Source: Bacillota bacterium (GTDB lineage: Bacteria; Bacillota; Clostridia; Lachnospirales; Lachnospiraceae). From it: DNA of 64,000 nucleotides. A program made the position numbers and the translations under genes. Shown here piece by piece: positions 8,182-15,893 of the stretch; position 1 is the stretch's first letter, and each line of letters starts with the position of its first letter. Below the pieces are notes generated by a model, which was not told the origin of the DNA, ran no database searches, and saw only the letters and a list, made by a program, of their open reading frames with translations. The DNA lies in contig JAEYSV010000018.1 in the NCBI GenBank assembly GCA_023434365.1, forward strand, positions 166,566 to 230,565. The letters are read 5' to 3'.

Positions 8182-9304
8182 GGAACGGAAGGAGCTGACG
8201 ATTGATTAGCCAATTGACGCGGTGGTATTCTTCTTCTGGGTTTTCAATACTTAAACACATTAAGGTTGGTTCAGGAGAGTAATCAGTCCAAGAGCATTCG
8301 ACACCTTTATTATCTAATACGTGACGAAGGCCTTTACATAGTCTGCAGGTTTCTTCGTTATATTGAATAATTTTGTTGCGTTTACGACAATAGATATTCC
8401 CACTTTTATCAGGGTGATTAACGTGTACAACTTCCTTAACGAATCGAATATAACGATGATTTCGCTGCTCGGTAACGCGCTCGTCCATAATGAGCTGATG
8501 TGCCCAGTCTTTCAAATCAAAGGTACCGTTTATTACAAACTCCTGGCCAAAGTAGGAGGATAAAAAGTAATCCTTCCCTTTAAGGAATCCATTGTGAATG
8601 TTGTTGTGATAGGAGATTTTAACATCCTGTTGTTTGAAAAATTCAGGCATATTCCATTCATGTTTTGCATGACCTTCTTTTGTTAAGACAAGCTTTTTAT
8701 GATAAGGCAGTACACCACAACCGGGTTGTATATTGTTTAGGGAGAGGTTCTTAGAAGGTAAGTATAGTGTGTTGTTAACCATAGACGTGTATGAAGATTT
8801 GGCATGAGGATGCCAAGGATATCGTTTTGTAATAATTGTAGGGTTTTTGATGATTTCTCCGATTTGAAGATAACCGAAGATGATATGCAGATCTGGTGCT
8901 TCTTCGATGAATCGTAAAGTGTTGTCGCTCTGATATGTTGTTTGTTTAAACCAGCCATAGAAGAGAAAGATATCAGAAATATCAATATTTTGGGAGGTTA
9001 AGTGACTTTCCCAAGGACCCATCTGTCCAAATGCTGGTTTCCATCCAAAAGGTAGCGGCTTCAACGCCGGAATTATGTCTGGATCAGGATGGCACTTCGC
9101 GGAATAGAGATTGGAGGCGATTTTGGGGTTAAGTTCTTTAATTATAGAAAAGTATGATTTGTCTTGATGGTATAATTCATGATATGTTTTCGTACCATTT
9201 TCACAAGGTGTAGGTAAGGATAATAACGTGCCGTCTGGTAATATTGGGCTTGGCATCCCACCGTGTTTTGAGTCGAAGCCTTTTCTGCTAAGTATAATTT
9301 TCAT
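8156..9304 (-). CDS. Nmad3-like domain protein
   Basis: 382 residues. The opening MKIILSRKGFDSKHGGMPSP and the following ILPDGTLLSLP match my memory of the 'nucleotide modification associated domain 3' family (Nmad3), found near DNA-modification genes in phages and bacteria; its reaction is unknown. The C-terminal 100 residues hold YCRK, ETCRLCKGL and a later Cys, which could bind zinc. The ATG at 9304 has an AGGGGG ribosome site 7 bp away; the in-frame ATG at 9310 is too close to it. No modification enzyme is nearby. Family assignment rests on recalled sequence similarity only. Confidence 0.6.
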   Translation of the reverse strand: MKIILSRKGFDSKHGGMPSPILPDGTLLSLPTPCENGTKTYHELYHQDKSYFSIIKELNPKIASNLYSAKCHPDPDIIPALKPLPFGWKPAFGQMGPWESHLTSQNIDISDIFLFYGWFKQTTYQSDNTLRFIEEAPDLHIIFGYLQIGEIIKNPTIITKRYPWHPHAKSSYTSMVNNTLYLPSKNLSLNNIQPGCGVLPYHKKLVLTKEGHAKHEWNMPEFFKQQDVKISYHNNIHNGFLKGKDYFLSSYFGQEFVINGTFDLKDWAHQLIMDERVTEQRNHRYIRFVKEVVHVNHPDKSGNIYCRKRNKIIQYNEETCRLCKGLRHVLDNKGVECSWTDYSPEPTLMCLSIENPEEEYHRVNWLINRQLLPFHSELEECN

Positions 9305-9536
9305 TGGCATTCCCCCTAATTTTATTATGCTAAACTATTATATGATTTTTTGCCTCATAGGATAGTATTTTTAACATTTCCTAGGAACAAAAATTCATCG
9401 CGCCCATAATTGCATCTTACAAAGAAGAGGTAGACTATTTCTAATCACTAGGGTGTTTAGAAACTGTGAAGGCACATTTATGTTGTACATAATGTATTAT
9501 ATTATATGAATAAGGCTTTTACAATATTTGGGAATA

Positions 9537-9568
9537 AAAAAAGAGTTTCATAGTTGAAACTCTTTTTT
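9537..9568 (-). terminator. Bidirectional terminator after the anti-sigma gene
   Basis: AAAAAAGAGTTTC pairs perfectly with GAAACTCTTTTTT around a 6-nt loop. It lies 20 bp beyond the minus-strand stop at 9588. The 230 bp between this and the Nmad3-like gene hold no other clear signal. Confidence 0.85.
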
Positions 9569-9587
9569 GGGGTTAAGGGGATTGTGT

Positions 9588-10742
9588 TTAGTCGGCCATG
9601 TTTAAACCGTCAAATAAATCAGTGGAATGGATGGTTTCGCCGGAAGGGGTTGCAAATTCAAGTCCATCACTGGTATAAATCCAACCAGTCTTACCATCTT
9701 TCGTTTCAAGTTGTATCCAGTTTTTATCATCCGTTGCGATAAATCTTAACTGGCATGGAGTTAATACAGTAGTAGAAGAGGACAAATTGCGATCAGCGTA
9801 TAAAAGAATATCAGCTTTTGATTCTACTTGCCAGGTCTTTGTTGAATCATTGAGGTAAGTAGCCGTAGTATCATATAAGTCTTGTTCTATATATTCTAAT
9901 TTACCAGTAGATTCATTAACTTTTACAGTTGTTGGTGCCCACCAAGTCTGAAACATATTTAGTCTCATTTGTGTGGTAACGGAACCATCACCTTGGAATT
10001 TAATATTTTCGATTCGATCATCAATGTACCCTAAATCCTGCAATTTGCCGTTATCATAGCGGAGGAATAGACAATTTGGGTCATCACTTGGGCCATTATC
10101 AAAAAGGACTAATTCACTGTAGTTGCTCGATTCATCTAGCTTTGCAATGTAGAAGTGTTCAATATCGAGAGCATCCCATCCATTATCATGTTTATAAAAC
10201 AGTGTATCATTTACATAAAGAACACCGTCTACGTAGGAGATTTTTTCTTCTTTGCCGTCATTATCCAGGTCGCATAAGACATCAGTATTACTTTGACAGG
10301 CTTCATAAGTAGAATTATCTAACTTTACTTTCAAAGTCGAGACATCTGGAGATGTTGTAGGCATAATTGTAGGCTCAATGGATGGTTCGCTTGGTTTTAA
10401 AGTGGCAACTACGGTTGCTTCTGGAGATGGGTCACTACTTTTATCAGGCATCCCAACACCTTGGTTCTGGTTAAACTTATTGAATAGATATAAGGAGCCA
10501 ATCACCACTGCCAGACAGGCTGCTATCGTGGTAGCAGAGATAACAAAGGTTTTGACTCTACTCGTTTTTGGCTTACTCAGATTACCGTATTGGTGGTCTA
10601 TTTTTATTCCCTCTTGTTCCGGTTGTTCAAACTCAATATCATGAAATTTTTGATACATCTTCATTTTGGTTTCCTCCATTAATTGATTACTCGGATTAAT
10701 CTTGTGATTGGCAGATTTCAAATAATGTCTAAACATAATCAT
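9588..10742 (-). CDS. Membrane-anchored anti-sigma-like protein with extracytoplasmic C-terminal domain
   Basis: 384 residues. A cytoplasmic N terminus of about 60 residues precedes one transmembrane helix (VISATTIAACLAVVIGSLYL, about residues 67-86), then a Pro/Ser/Thr-rich linker and an outside part. The extreme C terminus (WIQLETKDGKTGWIYTSDG) looks like a bacterial SH3 domain; the middle contains DLDNDGKEEKISYVDG, a calcium-loop-like or FG-GAP-like stretch. It overlaps the ECF sigma gene by 14 bp, the normal arrangement for a cognate anti-sigma factor. Either of two starts (10742 or 10736) is possible from one AGGAG site. The sensing role is inferred from position and topology. Confidence 0.7.
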   Translation of the reverse strand: MIMFRHYLKSANHKINPSNQLMEETKMKMYQKFHDIEFEQPEQEGIKIDHQYGNLSKPKTSRVKTFVISATTIAACLAVVIGSLYLFNKFNQNQGVGMPDKSSDPSPEATVVATLKPSEPSIEPTIMPTTSPDVSTLKVKLDNSTYEACQSNTDVLCDLDNDGKEEKISYVDGVLYVNDTLFYKHDNGWDALDIEHFYIAKLDESSNYSELVLFDNGPSDDPNCLFLRYDNGKLQDLGYIDDRIENIKFQGDGSVTTQMRLNMFQTWWAPTTVKVNESTGKLEYIEQDLYDTTATYLNDSTKTWQVESKADILLYADRNLSSSTTVLTPCQLRFIATDDKNWIQLETKDGKTGWIYTSDGLEFATPSGETIHSTDLFDGLNMAD

Positions 10743-11241
10743 AATCTCCTTTCAGACTTTTCTTTAATAAACGTCTTGCACGGGTTAGTTGTTCTCTTAC
10801 CGTGGATTCTTTGCGATCTAATAGCTGGCTAATCTCAGCCACCGGGAGATCTTCATAATAAAATAAATGAATAACCGTCCGGTATTTTAATGGTAGTTTC
10901 ATAACAGCTTCGAACACGTCGCCTTCTTCTTTTGTCTCAAAAGGAATATCTTCCTTTAGAGGAACAATCTTTCTAGACCAGGCACTGGTTAAAAAGCTGT
11001 TACAACAGTTTAGGGTGACTCTAATCAACCAGGCTTTTTTGTGTTCTTCACTTTCAAAAGTTTTCTTGTTAAGTTGTTCTCTTCCAATGGCCGTTATGTA
11101 GCGGACAAACACTTCTTGAAAGATATCATCAGCATCGTGCTGGTTTTTTACTTGGTTCATAGCTATGCGGTACACCATATTGTGGTATTTGTTCATGGCT
11201 AGTTCAATCTCATTGTCGAGATAAGTCCATGGATCATACAT
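10729..11241 (-). CDS. ECF-type RNA polymerase sigma factor
   Basis: 170 residues with region 2 (YRIAMNQVKNQHDADDIFQE) and region 4 (LPLKYRTVIHLFYYEDLPVA, then the helix-turn-helix ISQLLDRKESTVREQLTRAR). It directs RNA polymerase to a small regulon, probably controlled by the overlapping membrane protein. The ATG at 11241 follows AAGGAGGG. Many Lachnospiraceae carry several such pairs; its stimulus cannot be told from sequence. Confidence 0.93.
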   Translation of the reverse strand: MYDPWTYLDNEIELAMNKYHNMVYRIAMNQVKNQHDADDIFQEVFVRYITAIGREQLNKKTFESEEHKKAWLIRVTLNCCNSFLTSAWSRKIVPLKEDIPFETKEEGDVFEAVMKLPLKYRTVIHLFYYEDLPVAEISQLLDRKESTVREQLTRARRLLKKSLKGDYDYV

Positions 11242-11280
11242 TTAGGTTCCCTCCTTATTTGTGATGCAAATATTTGCTTA

Positions 11281-11402
11281 TATCATAGGAAATTACGTCC
11301 TATGATATAAACATGCTCCGCGAAGATGCACATGACGCGCATATGGAAGTTTGTCACTATCGTGACAGCGCGTCAGCGCTAGAGTCTGGCAAGCCAGACT
11401 CT
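11281..11402. other. Cluster of hairpins upstream of the sigma gene
   Basis: TATCATAGGA/TCCTATGATA (11281-11307), TGACGCGC/GCGCGTCA enclosing GTCAC/GTGAC (about 11331-11384), and AGAGTCTGGC/GCCAGACTCT (11381-11402) are perfect inverted repeats in a row. The last is followed by a weak T-rich tail on the plus strand. It lies between the sigma gene promoter region and the end of the mraY-like gene. Function unknown: possibly a short structured RNA or palindromic repeat relics. Confidence 0.5.
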
Positions 11403-11506
11403 TTCTTATTACAATCGATTGTAAATATTTATGGTTTGATTTCCTCTTGGATATCCTGAAATTATCCATTTCATAAACAATACTAAGCAACCCATCAAAA
11501 AGCCAC

Positions 11507-11556
11507 AAAAAAAACTCTTTTATTTTCACAAATTTTTCTGTGACAAATAAAAGAGT
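11507..11556 (-). terminator. Terminator of the mraY-like gene
   Basis: ACTCTTTTATT..TCACA at 11514 pairs with TGTGA..AATAAAAGAGT ending at 11556, and a run of A on the plus strand (T on the transcript) lies at 11507-11514. It is just beyond the stop at 11565. Confidence 0.85.
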
Positions 11557-11564
11557 CAGGATGT

Positions 11565-12527
11565 TTAGTTTAAGAACCAAATAGTAACAAAACTAATCAC
11601 AATTTGGATAATGGCGAATTTGAACACTGCCTGTGTATTGGACCAACCTTTATTTTTTCGGACATGGTCGTGAATTGGAGTGCGCAGGTTTTTCATAATA
11701 TTCACTTTAGTTAAGCGAATTAAACTTACTTTGATTAATCCAAGTCCGCCATCTATGATAAGCATAAACGCAACAGGGATATATAAAAGAGGGTTACCCG
11801 TTTTAAGGATTGCAATCGCAATAAATAATCCTAATGCACGAGACCCTGCATCACCCATAATCATTTTGCTAGGAGTTGCATTATACCATAGATATGCTAG
11901 TACACTGGCCACCATAGTAATGATTATAAATTGAAAAGAAGAGTTGACTCCTTTAAGATTACCAATACTATAGATTGACATTAGGGTAATGATGGATAAA
12001 GTACCGCTTAATCCATCAACTCCATCCGAACAATTCGTTACATTTATTGAAGCCCAGGCTAAGATTGTTGCCAAAATCACAAATATAACCGGAGGTATCG
12101 TAATAGCTTGTCCAATGATATTGATGAAAATAGTGCTTGATCCGAATTTATATATCGCTAAGGCAACCATTAGGGAAATGATAAGGTCAAGTAACCCTTT
12201 TTTCCATTCTCCCCATGGGGATCTGGAGCAATCATCTAAAAATCCAGTGAGCATAGCTGCAAGTGTTAAGATAAGATATACGGCTATCTCTGCATTAATA
12301 GGTAAAAAGAGTGCAGTAGAAACTGCAAACACGATAATAAAGATAAAACCGGCACCTCTTGGCTTGCCAGCGGATAGTTTTCCATCAACGGCATAAGCAC
12401 GTCCGCCATCCCGCGGTAAAAATTGTGTTGCGGTATTTAGTAGGATACCAGTAACGACAAAGGAAAACATAATGGCATAAAATGCCCAAAGCTTATGATT
12501 ACTAAAATCACCTAACATATAAATCAT
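11565..12527 (-). CDS. MraY-like phospho-N-acetylmuramoyl-pentapeptide transferase
   Basis: 320 residues, about ten transmembrane helices. Family motifs include NVTNCSDGVDGLSG (catalytic Asp pair region), MGDAGSRALG and, near the C terminus, TPIHDHVRKNKGWSNTQAVF, which matches the HHH..KGW..E pattern of MraY more than WecA/TagO. MraY attaches MurNAc-pentapeptide to undecaprenyl phosphate in the first membrane step of peptidoglycan synthesis. The ATG at 12527 with GGAG is preferred to the upstream frame opening at 12617. It stands alone, outside a division/cell-wall cluster, so it may be a second copy or a relative with another sugar substrate. Confidence 0.8.
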   Translation of the reverse strand: MIYMLGDFSNHKLWAFYAIMFSFVVTGILLNTATQFLPRDGGRAYAVDGKLSAGKPRGAGFIFIIVFAVSTALFLPINAEIAVYLILTLAAMLTGFLDDCSRSPWGEWKKGLLDLIISLMVALAIYKFGSSTIFINIIGQAITIPPVIFVILATILAWASINVTNCSDGVDGLSGTLSIITLMSIYSIGNLKGVNSSFQFIIITMVASVLAYLWYNATPSKMIMGDAGSRALGLFIAIAILKTGNPLLYIPVAFMLIIDGGLGLIKVSLIRLTKVNIMKNLRTPIHDHVRKNKGWSNTQAVFKFAIIQIVISFVTIWFLN

Positions 12528-12759
12528 ATGATTATTCTCCAATTCCCTATATTCAAGTTTTTCTAATGATATCTGTCTATCGACAACTATTATAGAACAG
12601 ATTATGCGTAAGAACAACTAAGATGAAATAATTTTTTTATTTTGTTGCAACATTTTGGAGTCGGTAAAACATTGTATGGTAGAAAATGATATGAAAAGTA
12701 TCCATTTACTTATGTGAAAAAGAAGTATTCAATTATATTTTGTAATAGGAGGAGTGTTT

Positions 12760-14733
12760 ATGGAAAATAACAGAAAAAGAGTTTGGGTTTTACTGGGTGT
12801 GATTACTGGAACATTAGCAATTGTAGGTTTTGCAATATTTGGAGTTATATATGATTTTAATAGTAAGAATCCGGGCTCAACGAGCGATGTTGATTCCTGG
12901 ATTACAGGTTACCAAGTAAGCTCGAATGAGGATGAGGAAGATCTTACGAATTTGACTGAGGAAGTTAAAAAAGATAGAATGGGACAGCTGATTGAGCAAT
13001 TGAATGCTTACCGTACGCAAGCTAATGATTATGAGGAGATATACTCAATCATTGAGACAGCAAAAGAACGTTACAATTATGGCATGCCTGAGGTGGCAGA
13101 TGACGTCTTTGAAGCCCCAGCAGCAGAACAGTCATCAAACAGTAAAGATGCTTCTGTTACATCTAATCAGAGTAATACCGACGAGTATTCCACGACGAAC
13201 GTACAGGTGCAAGGAGTGGATGAAGGCGACGTCGTAAAAAATGATGGAAAATATCTTTATATCGTATCAAATAAAGAAAACTCCTCGGTAGTTACCATTG
13301 TATTAGTGGATGGCACAAAGATGAAGAAGGTTGCTACCCTAAAGAAATTTCATCAAATTCGAGAAATTTATGTACAGGAAAACCAGTTAGTTGTGATTGA
13401 CTGTGGTTATAATGAGTTATTAAATAGTATTTCAAGTTATAGTCAGCCATTAACAAAGACTTACTTCTATGACATTACAAATCGTGAAAACCCAAAACTT
13501 ATTAATTCCATTACACAGGATGGAGATTTCGCAACAGCAAGAATAAGTGATGGGTACTACTATTTGTTTACCAGAAAATATATCTACAATGCCATTGATA
13601 AAGAGGAGCCTAGCACCTATATACCTCATGTTGACGGTAAATTCTTAGAAGCGAAAGATATCTGTTACTGCCCAGGGATTGAAACAAGTTCTTATTTGGT
13701 AATCGGAACTGTATCGTTAGATAATCCTAAAAAAGTTACAGAATCCAAAGCAATCTTAAGTAACGCTGATATTTATTATGTGAGCAATGAAAATATCTAT
13801 GTCGCGGATCGTTGTTACTGGAATGAAAAAAGAGATCAAAACCGCAGCTGCACTCAGATTAGTAAATACTCTTATAATAAAGGGAAACTAAAAATGGTCG
13901 CAGAAACAGTTATTGATGGAACCCTTAATAACTCCTTTAGTCTTGACGAATATGAGGGATATCTTCGAATTGTAGCTACGGTAAATGATTGGAGTAACGA
14001 CTATCAGACTTATAATAATCTATATGTGTTAAGCCCAAAAATGAAATTGGTAGGAAAGATTACTAAACTTGCAAAAGATGAGATGATCTACTCAGCAAGA
14101 TTTATGGGTGATACTGGATACTTCGTAACCTTTAGACAGATGGATCCACTTTTTAGTGTAGACTTAAGTAATCCAAAACGCCCAAAAATTCTTGGTGAGT
14201 TGAAAATCACAGGATTTTCCTCATACCTGCATTTTTACAAGGACAATTTGTTACTTGGCATTGGACAGGAGGCAGAGCCAGATACAGGCAGACCAATTGG
14301 TTTAAAGATTTCGATGTTTGACATTAGTGATCCAGCTGATGTAAAGGAAATCGATAAAGTAGTGTTAAAAGATTATTCTTATGCGGAAGCGCTATACAAT
14401 CATAAAGCGGTATTAATTAATCCTAACCGTAACATTATCGGATTTGGTGCATTTGGTTATAAAGAGAGTTCAAATTGGGAAGATAACTACGATTATATGG
14501 TAGAAGAATATCATGATTATCTAACGTTTTCTTATTCTGAAGAAGAAGGTTTTATCCGCACGCTGAAACAAAGCAACAAGATTAATCCAAAGGATTCTTA
14601 TTATTATATTGGGAATGGAAGAGGCACATTTATAGGGAATGTACTTTATATCATGTATCCTGATAGTCTAGATAATAAAATCACTGCTTATAGCATGGAG
14701 ACTTATAAAAAGCTGACATCATTTCATTATTAG
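12760..14733 (+). CDS. Secreted/membrane-anchored beta-propeller domain protein
   Basis: 657 residues. One N-terminal transmembrane segment (VLLGVITGTLAIVGFAIFGV) is followed by a linker and a large domain beginning TTNVQVQGVDEGDVVKNDGK, typical of the 'C-terminal beta-propeller domain' family of Firmicutes and archaea. It probably faces outside. The ATG at 12760 has AGGAGG seven bases before it. The last 19 bp, including the stop, are repeated once in tandem just downstream (to about 14752), a harmless duplication of the gene end. Substrate or partner unknown. Confidence 0.8.
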   Translation: MENNRKRVWVLLGVITGTLAIVGFAIFGVIYDFNSKNPGSTSDVDSWITGYQVSSNEDEEDLTNLTEEVKKDRMGQLIEQLNAYRTQANDYEEIYSIIETAKERYNYGMPEVADDVFEAPAAEQSSNSKDASVTSNQSNTDEYSTTNVQVQGVDEGDVVKNDGKYLYIVSNKENSSVVTIVLVDGTKMKKVATLKKFHQIREIYVQENQLVVIDCGYNELLNSISSYSQPLTKTYFYDITNRENPKLINSITQDGDFATARISDGYYYLFTRKYIYNAIDKEEPSTYIPHVDGKFLEAKDICYCPGIETSSYLVIGTVSLDNPKKVTESKAILSNADIYYVSNENIYVADRCYWNEKRDQNRSCTQISKYSYNKGKLKMVAETVIDGTLNNSFSLDEYEGYLRIVATVNDWSNDYQTYNNLYVLSPKMKLVGKITKLAKDEMIYSARFMGDTGYFVTFRQMDPLFSVDLSNPKRPKILGELKITGFSSYLHFYKDNLLLGIGQEAEPDTGRPIGLKISMFDISDPADVKEIDKVVLKDYSYAEALYNHKAVLINPNRNIIGFGAFGYKESSNWEDNYDYMVEEYHDYLTFSYSEEEGFIRTLKQSNKINPKDSYYYIGNGRGTFIGNVLYIMYPDSLDNKITAYSMETYKKLTSFHY

Positions 14734-14802
14734 ACATCATTTCATTATTAGTAGGCTTTTTTATATGTTTAAAGAGAAAATGACAAAAGAGGAGAATATT
14801 AC

Positions 14803-14831
14803 GTCACATTATGCATAATTAGACATATAAT
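14803..14831 (+). promoter_or_regulatory. Promoter with sporulation sigma-E-like features
   Basis: GTCACATT (14803-14810) and CATATAAT (14824-14831) are close to the mother-cell sigma-E consensus boxes (TCATATT and CATACAAT) with 13 bp between, one shorter than usual. The same bases also give a weak sigma-A reading (GTCACA, 17 bp, TATAAT). It precedes the Cys-rich protein gene. Which sigma factor uses it is inference. Confidence 0.4.
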
Positions 14832-14862
14832 GTAGTGTGTAATGATAGAGAGGACAATTTTT

Positions 14863-15153
14863 ATGACGAAACATAGAAGTTGTGATGACGAATTTTGTTC
14901 GAAATTTATAAATCAAGAAGTTGTTGTTGAAGCTGATGTAACGATAACACCTGACGTTCAAGTTGGACCTGTCAGGAGTTATTGTAATGGTGAAATATGC
15001 TGTGGACTTGCTGATAATAATATTACAGAAACATGTTGCTTTACTATATGTCAGAAATTATGTGTACAGATTCCAATAACCTTTACAGCAGATGCAACTG
15101 CCGAAGCAGCTGGTTGTTGTGTAGCAGACTGTAATAAATGGAAAGATTATTAA
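14863..15153 (+). CDS. Small Cys-rich protein, possibly a spore-surface component (copy 1)
   Basis: 96 residues with about 12 cysteines, clustered at both ends (CDDEFCSKF; CCG; CCF; CQKLC; GCCVADC). The middle alternates VEADVTITPDVQVGPV and VQIPITFTADATAEA, suggesting beta strands. The next gene encodes a diverged relative. The ATG at 14863 follows GAGAGGAC; a frame opening at 14842 is less likely. There is no signal peptide. A spore coat or exosporium role is suggested by Cys content and the sigma-E-like promoter, but I do not recognise a named family. Confidence 0.55.
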   Translation: MTKHRSCDDEFCSKFINQEVVVEADVTITPDVQVGPVRSYCNGEICCGLADNNITETCCFTICQKLCVQIPITFTADATAEAAGCCVADCNKWKDY

Positions 15154-15288
15154 TAAGTGTTAATATGCTTTTTTTCAATATTTCAAGATGAGTAATAATG
15201 TACAAAACTAACTACTTTGTAGCATACATGAAATGATTGAATAGAATGTACTAGAATAGATAAATCCTATTTGAATGGAGTAAACGAA

Positions 15289-15660
15289 ATGGAGTGTTCT
15301 ACCACTGTAAATAAAACAATATGTGTGGAAGCCGACTTACAAGTTAGTGCTGATGCGCAAGTAGGTGCTGTCGAATCAAGGTGCGTTGGTAGACCCAAGA
15401 TAGGCCCCGTCCATAATTATGGGGATAAAAATGCCTTTGTGGTAAATCAACTACTCAATGTACGCTTCCCAGTTATATTTACGACAACAGCTACTGCTAA
15501 TAGAACAGGTTTATCCTGTGACGTACCAGGTAGTACGTCAGAAAGTAAACCGCACAACGGCTTACAATGTATGCAGACGGGATGCCTAAACAGCAGAAAT
15601 AGCAGGAATATGTTATGTAGGGTATTAGCTTTGGTATGTGGCATCAGATTCTTTCGATAG
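15289..15660 (+). CDS. Relative of the preceding Cys-rich protein (copy 2)
   Basis: 123 residues. Residues about 12-75 repeat the layout of the neighbour: ICVEADLQVSADAQVGAVES aligns with its VEADVTITPDVQVGPVRS, and VRFPVIFTTTATANRTGLSC with VQIPITFTADATAEAAGCC. The C-terminal 45 residues (Asn/Ser/Cys/Arg-rich, ending in a hydrophobic stretch) have no counterpart and may be frame-drifted tail. The ATG at 15289 follows GGAG; upstream TTG at 15271 is unlikely. Function unknown. Confidence 0.5.
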   Translation: MECSTTVNKTICVEADLQVSADAQVGAVESRCVGRPKIGPVHNYGDKNAFVVNQLLNVRFPVIFTTTATANRTGLSCDVPGSTSESKPHNGLQCMQTGCLNSRNSRNMLCRVLALVCGIRFFR

Positions 15661-15893
15661 TAATTATGCAGCTGTTGTTATATTTATTAATTATATAAAA
15701 GCATTGATGATAATTATTTGATCATCGATGCTTTTTATTTATGCTATTGGCTTATAAACATTTAATGCTTTTGAAGTAGTGAAAATCTACGCTAACAGCT
15801 AAAATAATAGTTGTTCATTTTATACTTTCTAATGTATAATTAGCTAACATATTTGCTTATTACAAATAAATGAAAATACGGGGGAGATATTGA

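Noticed and set aside
11293..11580. Minus-strand 95-codon gene after mraY-like
   Set aside because: Covers the terminator and hairpins; composition unlike a protein.
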